Below, in pieces: positions 16,134-24,643 of a DNA stretch of 64,000 nt. Location: contig CANMKB010000008.1 in NCBI GenBank assembly GCA_947498415.1, positions 1 to 64,000 on the forward strand, in the 5' to 3' direction. Numbering within the stretch: position 1 is the first letter of the stretch; the number at the start of each line of letters is the position of its first letter. The notes below the pieces were generated by a model. That model saw nothing but the letters and a program-made list of their open reading frames with translations. It had not been told where the DNA came from and did not search any database. The stretch comes from an uncultured Paracoccaceae bacterium. GTDB taxonomy: Bacteria; Pseudomonadota; Alphaproteobacteria; Rhodobacterales; Rhodobacteraceae. The position numbers and the translations under genes were made by a program.

Positions 16134-17426
16134 ATGTCCTTTGACAATCCCCCAGCCCTTGGGAAACGCATCGCAATCGTTGGCGGTGGTATTTCCGGCA
16201 TGGCTGCGGCTTATTTGCTGTCTAAGCAACATCAGGTGTCCTTGTTTGAGGCCGAACCGCGCATGGGCGGCCATGCGCGAACGGTTTTGGCAGGGAAAAA
16301 TGGCGATCAGCCCGTGGATACCGGATTTATCGTGTTTAATTACGTGAACTACCCACATCTGACGCGGATGTTCCAAGACTTAGACGTGCCGGTTGTCAAA
16401 TCTGACATGAGTTTTGGGGCCACCATCGACAATGGCGCGGTGGAATATGGATTGCGCACCCCAGCTGCGCTGATCGGACAGCGTCGCAATCTGGCCCGCC
16501 CATCGTTTTACCGCATGGTTCGCGATATCATGCGGTTTAACGGCAACGCTGAACGGCTTGCAGGAGATGACAGCACCACAATCGGTGAGCTGATCAACGA
16601 AATGCAATTGGGGGAATGGTTCCGTCGCTACTACCTGATGCCGATCTGCGGCGCGATCTGGTCCACCCCCCCTGAAGAGATCGCGCACTTTCCTGCCGGC
16701 TCGCTTGTGCGTTTCTTTCGCAACCACGCTTTGCTGTCGGCCTCTGGCCAGCACCAATGGTGGACGATCAAAGGCGGCAGCACAGAATACGTACACAGGC
16801 TCTGCAACCAACTTGAGCGACAGCACGTCACAATCCACTCAAAATCGCCTGTACGGGCTGTAGAACGGCTATCTGACGGTGTTTCGGTAAAATGTGAGGG
16901 GTCCCCTGCCCTGCAATTCGATGATGTTGTGATAGCCTGCCATTCCGACGATGCGTTGAAGCTGCTTGTGAACCCAACCCATGCCGAGCAAAGTGCGCTG
17001 TCGGATCTGCGCTATCAGGACAATCAGATGGTTCTGCACCGTGATGAAACCCAGATGCCACATCGCAAGGCTTGCTGGTCCAGCTGGGTCTACAAGGCGG
17101 AAGGGATTGACCAACGGCCTGCGATTGGTGTCACTTATTGGATGAACCGCTTGCAGAATATCCCTGAAAGCGACCCGCTGTTTGTTTCGCTGAACCCGGT
17201 CAGCCCCGTTCGCGATGACGCAATCTATGACGCCAAAACCTTTCGACACCCGGTTTTTGATCGCGCAGCACTCAGGGCGCAACAATCGATTGCGCAGATC
17301 CAGGGAGACAACAACACTTGGTTTGCCGGCGCCTATCTTAGGCACGGGTTCCACGAAGATGGTTTCGCCAGTGCGGTACGGGTTGCACGTGCGCTGAACG
17401 CATCCTCGACAGAGGTTCTCGTATGA
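16134..17426 (+). CDS. FAD-dependent amine-oxidase-like protein (COG2907 type)
   Basis: The 430-residue flavoprotein begins with a classic dinucleotide-binding motif (IAIVGGGISGMAAAYLLS, near residue 14) and a following GG-doublet (MGGHA). The ATG at 16134 is preferred because it follows an AGGAG site and the RpoE-type promoter; the frame stays open further upstream only by chance. In Rhodobacter sphaeroides a homologous flavoprotein is in the RpoE regulon and takes part in making furan-containing fatty acids (the desaturase step, as I recall). The next two genes overlap it, which supports the same pathway. Exact orthology was not tested. Confidence 0.85.
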   Translation: MSFDNPPALGKRIAIVGGGISGMAAAYLLSKQHQVSLFEAEPRMGGHARTVLAGKNGDQPVDTGFIVFNYVNYPHLTRMFQDLDVPVVKSDMSFGATIDNGAVEYGLRTPAALIGQRRNLARPSFYRMVRDIMRFNGNAERLAGDDSTTIGELINEMQLGEWFRRYYLMPICGAIWSTPPEEIAHFPAGSLVRFFRNHALLSASGQHQWWTIKGGSTEYVHRLCNQLERQHVTIHSKSPVRAVERLSDGVSVKCEGSPALQFDDVVIACHSDDALKLLVNPTHAEQSALSDLRYQDNQMVLHRDETQMPHRKACWSSWVYKAEGIDQRPAIGVTYWMNRLQNIPESDPLFVSLNPVSPVRDDAIYDAKTFRHPVFDRAALRAQQSIAQIQGDNNTWFAGAYLRHGFHEDGFASAVRVARALNASSTEVLV

Positions 17427-18166
17427 GCACGCTTGAACTCATACCAGCGCGGACCACGCATACCAGAGGCGGCGCCCTCGCGCGCAGCTTTACATATTCA
17501 GTGGATTACGTTCTGATCGACCCAGAGGCGCAAGACACGCCGCTTCTGTTCTCTCGAAACAAGTTCAATTTGGCCTCTGTCCATGATCGCCATCATGGCG
17601 GCGCACGCGGCAAAGGCCTTGGTTTGAAATGGGCCAAAAATCATTTCCATTCTATAGGACTAATCGACCCCCACATCCTTTTGCTCACACAACCACGGTT
17701 TCTTGGATATATCTTCAATCCGGTGAGTTTTTGGTTGGCCTTTGAGCAAGGGGCATTGAAAGCGGTGATTGCTGAGGTGAACAACACCTTTGGTGATCGT
17801 CACAGCTATCTGTGTCATTTGCCCAACTTAGAACCGATCCGGCCCGAAGACACGTTGAGCGCTGTAAAAAACCTTCATGTCTCACCCTTTCAAGAAGTGA
17901 AAGGCAATTATTCCTTTAACTTCAATATCTTACGCGAAAAAATTAATATCAAAATCACCCTAACCAACGGAAATGAAACGCTATTTGCCAATTTGGTCGG
18001 AAATCGAGCCCCCCTGACCAATCGCGCCATCCTTACTGCCGCTTTGCGTCGGCCCTTTGGGCCCATACGCACCGTGTTTCTGATCTATTACCAAGCTTTG
18101 CGCCTGAAACTTGCAGGCGCAACCTATCGCTCTCGCCCTACCCCGCCCGAAAAGGAAATTTCATGA
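17423..18166 (+). CDS. DUF1365 protein
   Basis: The 247-residue protein carries the DUF1365 hallmark FLGYIFNPVSFWLAFE, with conserved NNTFGDRHSYL. It overlaps both neighbours by 4 nt. DUF1365 genes are regularly found with the COG2907 flavoprotein and a Cfa-type methyltransferase, and in Rhodobacter such genes belong to the RpoE regulon and to fatty-acid modification. The reaction is not evident from the sequence. Confidence 0.85.
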   Translation: MSTLELIPARTTHTRGGALARSFTYSVDYVLIDPEAQDTPLLFSRNKFNLASVHDRHHGGARGKGLGLKWAKNHFHSIGLIDPHILLLTQPRFLGYIFNPVSFWLAFEQGALKAVIAEVNNTFGDRHSYLCHLPNLEPIRPEDTLSAVKNLHVSPFQEVKGNYSFNFNILREKINIKITLTNGNETLFANLVGNRAPLTNRAILTAALRRPFGPIRTVFLIYYQALRLKLAGATYRSRPTPPEKEIS

Positions 18167-19320
18167 CCGTCCTCTCTGATGCAGTGAAACGCGAATTTCT
18201 GGATGCCTGTGCGCAGATCAGCCACGGCCGCCTGAGGCTGAAAACCCCTGAGGGGGAGTTGTACGATTTTGGTCATTCTGGTCGTGAGGCCGACATGCAC
18301 ATTAAGGATTGGTCCGTCGTCACAGCGATGGCCGCACGCGGAGATGTGGGGATGGGTGAAACCTATGTTGCAGGCCTTTGGGAGACCACATCCATCGAAA
18401 ACCTGGCGCGCGTCGCGTTGCGAAACTTTGACACCTTTTCTGATTTTGCGCATCCAAGCGCATGGAACCGTCTGAAGTTTTTGGTGGTGGATCGCATTCT
18501 TCGCGCGAATTCAGTGCGCGGTGCATCCAAAAACATCAAAGCACACTACGATGTCGGCAACGAATTTTATCAGCTTTGGCTGGATGAAAGTATGACCTAT
18601 TCTTCGGCGCTATTTAGCGGTTCAGAGACTGATTTGTCCAAAGCGCAAGCAAACAAATATGACCGTGTCCTTAGCAGACTAGGCCAGGGCGAACGCGTCT
18701 TGGAAATCGGGTGTGGCTGGGGTGGCTTTGCCGAACACGCCGCAGATCAGGGGCGGCACGTGACTGGGCTTACGATCTCTCCAAGCCAAAAGGGCTTTGC
18801 TGAGGCACGACTAGACGGGCGCGCTGATATTCGGCTTGAGGATTATCGCAAAACCGCCGGGACCTTCGACAATATTGTCTCGATAGAAATGATCGAAGCG
18901 GTGGGTGAAAAATACTGGCCCAGTTATTTTGGCACATTGAAGGATCGGTTGTCAGAAGGTGGCCGCGCCGTTGTGCAGGCGATCACAGTCCAAGACACCT
19001 ACTTTCCGGTATATCGAAAAGGATCAGATTATATTCGACAATACACATTCCCAGGCGGCATGCTTTTGTCTGACACGGTGATTGCGCGGCAGGCCCAACA
19101 AGCTGGTCTGGTGGTGAAGGACAACTTTTCCTTTGGTGAAGACTATGCGCAAACCTGCCGTCTTTGGGCACGGCGTCTTAAGGCGCAAAGTGAAAAGATT
19201 CTTGGGCTGGGTTACGATCAGCCTTTCCTTCGGAATTGGCAATTTTATCTAGAAATCTGCGCCGCCTCTTTTGCGGTCGGCCAAACGAATGTTGTTCAGG
19301 TGGAGCTCGCCCATGCTTAG
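18163..19320 (+). CDS. cfa: Cyclopropane-fatty-acid-synthase-type methyltransferase
   Basis: The enzyme transfers a methylene or methyl group from S-adenosylmethionine to the double bond of phospholipid acyl chains. The 385-residue protein has the family hallmarks: AHYDVGNEFYQLWLDESMTYS before the SAM-binding VLEIGCGWGGFAEHA, and FPGGMLLSD downstream. In this operon setting it may be the methylase that starts furan fatty acid synthesis rather than a true cyclopropane synthase; the sequence alone does not decide. It overlaps the DUF1365 gene by 4 nt and the DUF3833 gene by 8 nt. Confidence 0.92.
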   Translation: MTVLSDAVKREFLDACAQISHGRLRLKTPEGELYDFGHSGREADMHIKDWSVVTAMAARGDVGMGETYVAGLWETTSIENLARVALRNFDTFSDFAHPSAWNRLKFLVVDRILRANSVRGASKNIKAHYDVGNEFYQLWLDESMTYSSALFSGSETDLSKAQANKYDRVLSRLGQGERVLEIGCGWGGFAEHAADQGRHVTGLTISPSQKGFAEARLDGRADIRLEDYRKTAGTFDNIVSIEMIEAVGEKYWPSYFGTLKDRLSEGGRAVVQAITVQDTYFPVYRKGSDYIRQYTFPGGMLLSDTVIARQAQQAGLVVKDNFSFGEDYAQTCRLWARRLKAQSEKILGLGYDQPFLRNWQFYLEICAASFAVGQTNVVQVELAHA

Positions 19321-19861
19321 GCGCCTTTCAGATCAAATCCCGCGGATTGGTTTCGCGTCGCAACGCCCCACAGATTATATCGGCAGCACCCCTGCCCTGT
19401 CCCTTCAGTCCCATCTGGATGGACCACTGGTTTCCGAAGGGTTGATTTATGGACCCACGGGCCGCGTGATTTCACGCTTTGTCGCGCAAATGTATGGGGC
19501 TTGGTCGGGAACCCAGGGCACCCTCACAGAAAATTTCACATATGCCAGTGGAGATACACAGCGCCGCGAGTGGAGCTTAAACCTTGAACAAAATGGCACC
19601 TACACCGCCACAGCCCCTGACATCATCGGATCGGGACAAGGGCAGTTGGAGGGAGCAACCGCACGCATGACCTATCGGATTCGATTGCCAGAAGATGTGG
19701 GTGGCCATGTCTTAAATGTCGTTGATTGGATGTATTTGCTTGATAACGGTACGATCTTGAACCGGTCTCAGATGCGGAAGTTCGGTATTAAGGTGGCAGA
19801 ACTTGTAGCGACAATTCGGCCTGCACCGATGTCACAAATCTCAGAGCTCGCGGGGGAATAG
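19313..19861 (+). CDS. DUF3833 protein
   Basis: The 182-residue protein matches DUF3833: LDGPLVSEGLIYGPTGRV near residue 40 and the conserved NVVDWMYLLDNGTILNRSQM toward the end. It looks like a beta-rich lipocalin-style fold, without an evident lipobox here. The start was placed at the ATG inside the end of cfa because a GGAG site precedes it. It is the last gene of the RpoE-type operon; DUF3833 genes often accompany cfa and DUF1365 genes. Function unknown. Confidence 0.82.
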   Translation: MLRRLSDQIPRIGFASQRPTDYIGSTPALSLQSHLDGPLVSEGLIYGPTGRVISRFVAQMYGAWSGTQGTLTENFTYASGDTQRREWSLNLEQNGTYTATAPDIIGSGQGQLEGATARMTYRIRLPEDVGGHVLNVVDWMYLLDNGTILNRSQMRKFGIKVAELVATIRPAPMSQISELAGE

Positions 19862-19892
19862 CAGCGCAGGGTTTCGCCACGAAACCCCGCTG
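19862..19892. terminator. Terminator-like hairpin between the DUF3833 gene and parB
   Basis: A two-part stem (CAGCG with CGCTG outside, GGGTTTCG with CGAAACCC inside, loop CCA) fills the short space between two convergent genes. There is no strong T-run on either side. Confidence 0.5.
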
Positions 19893-19895
19893 TCT

Positions 19896-20951
19896 CTACT
19901 TCAATAGGTCTTCGATCTGATCAAGAATAAGCGTCGCCATCTCTTCGTTTGCGGGTCTGCCCCGCAACTGGATGGTCAGACCCATCTCTGACACTTGAGC
20001 TGTTAGCTCACCACCTCCTGTGAGCGCACGAGCAGGCATCCTTATCACTTCTGAAGGCCGGCCACCTCGGGATGTATCCCGCTCACCTGTTTCAATCCGC
20101 TTCAAGACGCGTTCCAGCGCTTTCCATTCATGCTCAGGAGTCAGCGCATCCAACCCATCTAAAGCGCCCCGCAAGACACCCTGCCGACCACCACGCAACG
20201 CCGCAGCCAATCGCAGCCCAGACTTCTCGGTCAAGGCTCTCGGGAAGGTGAGCAAATCGCCTAACGCCTCATGTACAAGCGCGAAGCTGCGCACTTTAGA
20301 GCGTTTTGACTTTGAAGCCTGAGCAAACAAAGCATTTACCGCGTCATCAACGGTTGGGAACACACCTTGCTGTGACGTCAAAGTCGCAATCCGCCCCCGT
20401 TCATAATGGCTCAGGTTGGCCCTGATTTCATTTTCCTCAACCATGCTTAGATAGGCGTCAGCACGCTCGTCATGGGTGCGAACGAAGGCGGGAATCGTCT
20501 GAAATTCGGGATCCTGTTCGGCGAGTTGCCTAAACGCCCAAAGACGGCGAAACCCAGAAATAAGCCCATAGCCGTCTTCCATCGGCATCACTTCGATCGG
20601 GCTACGTAGGCCGCTATCACGAATAGACTGCAGCAACGCTACGCGATCCTCGGGATCGTCCGCAATGCGGTCGCGACGCAAAAGATCTTCGTCGATTTCA
20701 GAAATCGGTATGGCTAGTGCGATACGCCCATCCGCATCAGCCTCGCGATACTTCCCCGCATCTGCGGCATCTTTAGCAACCTGAACCCGGTCAGTGACAT
20801 TGGACATACCTGCCAAAGCCGCAGCCTCTGATGCGATCTGCGCAATCGGAGGTGTCATTGATTGCCCAAGTGGAGGTTTCGCGGCGAAACCTTCATCCAG
20901 TTTCTCAAGTTCACTTTGATCTGGGGCAATCAGCCTTCTACGTCGTGCCAT
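19896..20951 (-). CDS. parB: Plasmid partition protein ParB
   Basis: ParB binds centromere-like parS sites and works with ParA to segregate the replicon. The 351-residue protein has the ParB/RepB nuclease-like fold core (LLQSIRDSGLRSPIEVMP, GYGLISGFRRLWAFRQL) and the following VEENEIRANLSHYERGR block, then a helix-turn-helix region. It overlaps parA by 14 nt and is downstream of it, the usual order. No parS was identified with certainty. Confidence 0.9.
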   Translation of the reverse strand: MARRRRLIAPDQSELEKLDEGFAAKPPLGQSMTPPIAQIASEAAALAGMSNVTDRVQVAKDAADAGKYREADADGRIALAIPISEIDEDLLRRDRIADDPEDRVALLQSIRDSGLRSPIEVMPMEDGYGLISGFRRLWAFRQLAEQDPEFQTIPAFVRTHDERADAYLSMVEENEIRANLSHYERGRIATLTSQQGVFPTVDDAVNALFAQASKSKRSKVRSFALVHEALGDLLTFPRALTEKSGLRLAAALRGGRQGVLRGALDGLDALTPEHEWKALERVLKRIETGERDTSRGGRPSEVIRMPARALTGGGELTAQVSEMGLTIQLRGRPANEEMATLILDQIEDLLK

Positions 20952-22329
20952 CTTGTTCTTCCTCCAAATGCAAATCGCGCCACCAGCTGCCGATCAAAAG
21001 CTCTTTGAACTCAGCATAGGTACGATCAAAGGTTTCGCGTCCGCGCACATAGGTTTCGCGATTGAAATCGCGATAATCCGCTTCGTAAATCCCATTCACC
21101 TGCTCACCTGCCTGCCCAACAAGAGCTGTATAGTCTTGGCGGTAAGCGTTCATGAAATCACCAAAATAGGCCTGAATAACATTGGCCATATCGGTCTGCT
21201 GACTTGCATCAAATCGTGTGACAATCGCGCGCACCACATCCCACTCAAACTTCAGTTCTGGAAGGCCAGCCGCGCGGGCCGCAGCATTTTCCCCATCTTC
21301 AATGCTGGCAAAGGTCGAGTACAGCATGTCAAAAAAGCGACCTGTTGAGTCAAACTCCAAAAACGAAGCCCCTAGTGGCACCAGCAAGATATCTGCCGCC
21401 GCGAGCCCATTGATTGTTAAATACCCAAGGGCAGGGGGCGTATCTAGGAATACGACATCATAATCGTCCAACACACGTTCATCTTGCAAAAAGTTGGTTA
21501 ACCCATCCCAAAGGGGCCAACTTCGCAGCCCCATACGCCAGACAGGAATTTGAAACTCTGCCCAATATAGATTCAGCTGCGCACCAATAAGATCGATGTT
21601 GGGCCAATGTGTGCTTTGGATCACATCCCGCGAACTGATCTTCAGCGCTTCTTCAAGCGTCTCATCCAATGGGATTTCTGCCTGACCACCCGCGCTGCGC
21701 ACTTCATTCTCAGCGACAACCGCCTTAGCGTAATCTTTTGCCAATAAAGGGAACACCGTGGACCATTCATCCGGCACGCTCCCACCAAGGATCGACGTCA
21801 TAGATCCCTGAGAATCCAAATCGATCACCAAAACCTTATAGCCATCTAAGGCCGCCGACATCGCAAGATGCGCAGCCGTTGATGTTTTCCCAACGCCGCC
21901 TTTAAAGTTCGCAACAGCAACCACTTTGGCTGGCAAACCTTTCGGACGATACGGAAGGTATTCTTTGGTGCTCACCCCTTCATTTGAGAAATGCGTCCGT
22001 AGGGCCAATACCTCTTCCAGGGTAAACCACTTAGACCCACCATCACCTTCCCCTTGAGGCAATTCTGGATGCGCCTTCAAAACACGTCGCAAATGTGCTG
22101 GGGCGACAGGGATCAAATATTTGGTGATCTCCCAAATCGAAAATTTCCGAAGCCGTTTTTCACCATCTGGGGCATATCCACGGCGCGCCATATCTTCGCG
22201 GCCCTTGGCGCAAAATGCTGCGGCTTTCGCAAATCGTGTTGTATCGATAGGATCAGGTAGTTTTTTCGCTGCCGCCTCAGGATCCAAATTCAAGTAAGGG
22301 GGCAGGGGAGGTGTGGGAGCTTTGCTCAC
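20938..22329 (-). CDS. parA: Plasmid partition ATPase ParA
   Basis: ParA is the Walker-type ATPase that moves ParB-bound DNA. The 463-residue protein has an N-terminal extension of about 140 residues containing a MerR/HTH-like segment, then Walker A (NFKGGVGKTSTAAHLA), Walker A' (VIDLDSQGSMTS) and the DTPPALGYLTI motif. The N-terminal extension is typical of type Ia plasmid ParA proteins that also repress their own operon. Its start faces the origin region, and an inverted repeat 18 bp upstream is a candidate operator. Confidence 0.92.
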   Translation of the reverse strand: MSKAPTPPLPPYLNLDPEAAAKKLPDPIDTTRFAKAAAFCAKGREDMARRGYAPDGEKRLRKFSIWEITKYLIPVAPAHLRRVLKAHPELPQGEGDGGSKWFTLEEVLALRTHFSNEGVSTKEYLPYRPKGLPAKVVAVANFKGGVGKTSTAAHLAMSAALDGYKVLVIDLDSQGSMTSILGGSVPDEWSTVFPLLAKDYAKAVVAENEVRSAGGQAEIPLDETLEEALKISSRDVIQSTHWPNIDLIGAQLNLYWAEFQIPVWRMGLRSWPLWDGLTNFLQDERVLDDYDVVFLDTPPALGYLTINGLAAADILLVPLGASFLEFDSTGRFFDMLYSTFASIEDGENAAARAAGLPELKFEWDVVRAIVTRFDASQQTDMANVIQAYFGDFMNAYRQDYTALVGQAGEQVNGIYEADYRDFNRETYVRGRETFDRTYAEFKELLIGSWWRDLHLEEEQDGTT

Positions 22330-22346
22330 TGTCGTTGCCTCGTTAT

Positions 22347-22388
22347 ATGTGCGCCTGTTTTCAGGATATACCGTAATCTAGCGCACAT
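22347..22388. promoter_or_regulatory. Inverted repeat upstream of parA
   Basis: ATGTGCGC (22347-22354) and GCGCACAT (22381-22388) are perfect inverted copies 26 bp apart, just upstream of the parA start. They could be a ParA/ParB autoregulatory site or part of the centromere; neither can be decided here. Confidence 0.4.
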
Positions 22389-22538
22389 TTTCCTATGCGG
22401 CCAGCATGGACATCCGACAAAATCAAGAAAAGGCGAAACGTCACTTTGGTTTCTATGCGAAACTCTTCATTTCCCATACATAAGAACGCAACAAAGAGTT
22501 TATTTAGTTTTTAGTCTTTAAAGACTTTGGGATAAATA

Positions 22539-22570
22539 AATCTATATTATTCAAATAGATAATATAGATT
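22539..22570. repeat. AT-only-type inverted repeat beside the iterons
   Basis: A perfect 12-bp inverted repeat (AATCTATATTAT / ATAATATAGATT) with an 8-bp spacer lies in a very AT-rich stretch (about 22490-22570) directly next to the iteron array. The AT-rich stretch is a likely unwinding element of the origin. Confidence 0.6.
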
Positions 22571-22574
22571 GGGG

Positions 22575-22677
22575 ACCTTACATCAGGATGAAGGGTATCC
22601 GATTCCGGGATCAAAAGGACCTAAATACAGGATCATAGGTACCTATTTGCGGGACTAGGGGATCCGATTCGCAGGAC
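22575..22677 (+). other. repB origin: Iteron array of the replication origin
   Basis: Five related 15-16-bp motifs start at 22575, 22597, 22619, 22641 and 22662, ending in GGAT or GGAC at a constant 22-bp period, two helical turns. Typical members are ACCTAAATACAGGAT and ACCTATTTGCGGGAC. A sixth copy stands apart at 22815-22829 (ACCCACTTACAGGAC), closer to the repB start. Iterons at full-turn spacing beside an AT-rich element and upstream of a Rep_3 initiator define an iteron-type origin. A perfect 12-bp palindrome (ATAGGTACCTAT, 22635-22646) sits between copies 3 and 4. Confidence 0.75.
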
Positions 22678-22910
22678 CGCTAAATCTAGTGTCTGCCAGC
22701 CGCTAATTTCCTCAAAATCGACCGTTCTAAGCCCTCACAACACAAAATTAACCGCACCGAGTCGCAGGCAACACCCCAGATTTACCCTCTATGAGTCAAG
22801 AAGAGTCTTTGGGTACCCACTTACAGGACGGCGTAAAGAACCCAGACAATTCTTGAGGGCAGGTACCTTTTGTGGCAAACATTTAATCTAAGAACAAGCG
22901 ATAGAGAATC

Positions 22911-24179
22911 ATGGCAGCAACCGAGATCGACATGGACAATCTGACTGGCGCCTTACGGCGTGAAACAGTCAAAAAGAATGTCGCCGCGATTCATATCTCT
23001 GGAAAGCTCAGTCTTTTGCAGCGCAAACTGTCCAATGTCCTTTTGCTTAATGCCTATGATGCACTGACCTCTGCGCAAAGCCATTCTATTGATGCGCGCA
23101 CGCTTGCCATGATGGTGGGCTACAACAGTAATGACTTTGACACGCTGCGCGCAAGCTTGCGTGCGCTTGCCGAAACTGTGGCCGAGTGGGACATGCTGGA
23201 TGAGGACGGCAAGCAAGAGTGGGGCGTTAGCTCTCTTCTGTCCTTTGCCAAACTCAAGAATGGCGTGTGTGAATATGCCTATTCTCCGGCGTTGGCCCAA
23301 AAACTGCATGACCCAAAGATATATGCGCTGATCAATGTGCATATTCAGCGCAATTTCAGTTCGGGTCACGGGCTGGCGCTGTATGAAAACTGTTATCGTT
23401 TCGTACGCACCAGAAGCACCGGTTGGTGGAGCTTAGACACATTCCGCAAGTTGATGGGGGTTGAGGGCAGCAGCTATTATGAAAGCTTCAAGCATCTCAA
23501 CGCCAAGATCATTAAACCCGCAGTTGCGGAAGTCAACAAATCCAGCGACATCGAGATCACGCCAGAGTTTCAAAAAAAGGGCAGGGCGGTCACGGACATC
23601 CGGTTTCTCATTAAAGAAAACCCGCAGCTGGCCATGTTCCAGATCGATGACAGTGACGGCACGCGCAACTTACCTGTTTATAAAGCACTGATCGCCAGCG
23701 GCATTTCTGACCGTTTGGCACGGCAATGGATTGCGGAACACGGGTCAGACTATGTCAGTGAAAAGCTGTCGTACATGCAAGAACAAGACGGTGTGAAATC
23801 CAAGGTTGGGTATTTAACCGCGGCCATACGCGACAATTACAAACCACCAGAAGCGGAAACAGTTGCTCCAGCCTCAGAAGAGGCACTGCGCTTAGTCGAG
23901 GCACGCAAAGCCGAACGGCAAGCCGCAGATCAAGACCAAGATGCCCGCCGCGCGGCGCGTGCCGAGCGTGGGCGGAAGTTTGCGATTGTGTCTGATGTCG
24001 TGGCGTCACGCAATCCAACCCAGCGAGATGCGGACAAACGCTTGTTTATGGCGTCTTTGTCAGATGACCTGTCACGAGAAGAGTTCCGGGCCCATGGTTG
24101 GAATTCAGCCTTAAATGCGTCTGCGATCTTTGCGTTTTGGGAAGAACTGGCCCCCGGTCTATTTGAGGCAGATGGCTAA
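22911..24179 (+). CDS. repB: Plasmid replication initiator, Rep_3 (RepB) family
   Basis: The 422-residue protein resembles Rep_3 initiators, which bind iterons through two winged-helix domains and open the origin. The N-terminal domain contains LSLLQRKLSNVLLLNAYDAL and the second domain contains the hallmark TGWWSLDTFRKLMGV, with FKHLNAKIIKPAVAEVN and GRAVTDIRFLIKE. A charged, Ala/Arg-rich extension (about 310-360) precedes the C-terminus. It is divergent from parAB, an arrangement known for Rhodobacterales plasmids of this type. All essential parts appear intact, so the replicon is probably functional. Confidence 0.88.
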   Translation: MAATEIDMDNLTGALRRETVKKNVAAIHISGKLSLLQRKLSNVLLLNAYDALTSAQSHSIDARTLAMMVGYNSNDFDTLRASLRALAETVAEWDMLDEDGKQEWGVSSLLSFAKLKNGVCEYAYSPALAQKLHDPKIYALINVHIQRNFSSGHGLALYENCYRFVRTRSTGWWSLDTFRKLMGVEGSSYYESFKHLNAKIIKPAVAEVNKSSDIEITPEFQKKGRAVTDIRFLIKENPQLAMFQIDDSDGTRNLPVYKALIASGISDRLARQWIAEHGSDYVSEKLSYMQEQDGVKSKVGYLTAAIRDNYKPPEAETVAPASEEALRLVEARKAERQAADQDQDARRAARAERGRKFAIVSDVVASRNPTQRDADKRLFMASLSDDLSREEFRAHGWNSALNASAIFAFWEELAPGLFEADG

Positions 24180-24643
24180 ATGATTGTTTCGCTTGGGGGA
24201 ACGATCTTTACCAATGCGGCTTTAAAGGTGCCGATTACGATTGAGGTCTGGCAGTAGAATCAACCCGAGAGTGTAAGGCTGAAACGCAGGCCTCTGGCGT
24301 GGCTTATGCGGCTCATTCAACCTTTGGTATAAATTTTAGCAATATTGAAATTTGCGGCATATTGCGATTAAGTCATTGTAAATGCTTGATTTAAACATCT
24401 GTTCACAAAGTTTCGATTAATGCTCGGTTAACGTTTGTGTCTCTAGGCTCACTCAATCCAAAAGTTTGCCAAATTTGCGCCACAATTGTCCTGATAAATT
24501 CAACAATACAAATTACACACCTTTCACGGTTTTGGTCGCCACAGGCAAACTTAAGGCGATCAACCAGATAGGCCCGAAAACGGGGCGCAGAAGCGCCTAA
24601 TGTATGCCGCCGGCCATGAGCGGCAATGCGACTGGAGAAGACG
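24180..24643. other. 464-bp intergenic region after repB
   Basis: No convincing gene is visible. The first half is unremarkable. The second half is AT-rich and holds a TTAA-N7-TTAAC box at 24417-24432, about 215 bp before the response regulator start, followed by a long leader. Confidence 0.6.
24417..24432 (+). promoter_or_regulatory. Full-consensus CtrA-type box
   Basis: TTAA TGCTCGG TTAAC matches the CtrA consensus TTAA-N7-TTAAC at every fixed position. It precedes the signalling module that begins at 24644. Confidence 0.55.

Noticed and set aside
22330..22910. CRISPR-like array at the phased repeats
   Set aside because: The units are 15-16 bp with 6-7-bp gaps and no unique spacers; the arrangement fits iterons beside a Rep_3 gene.
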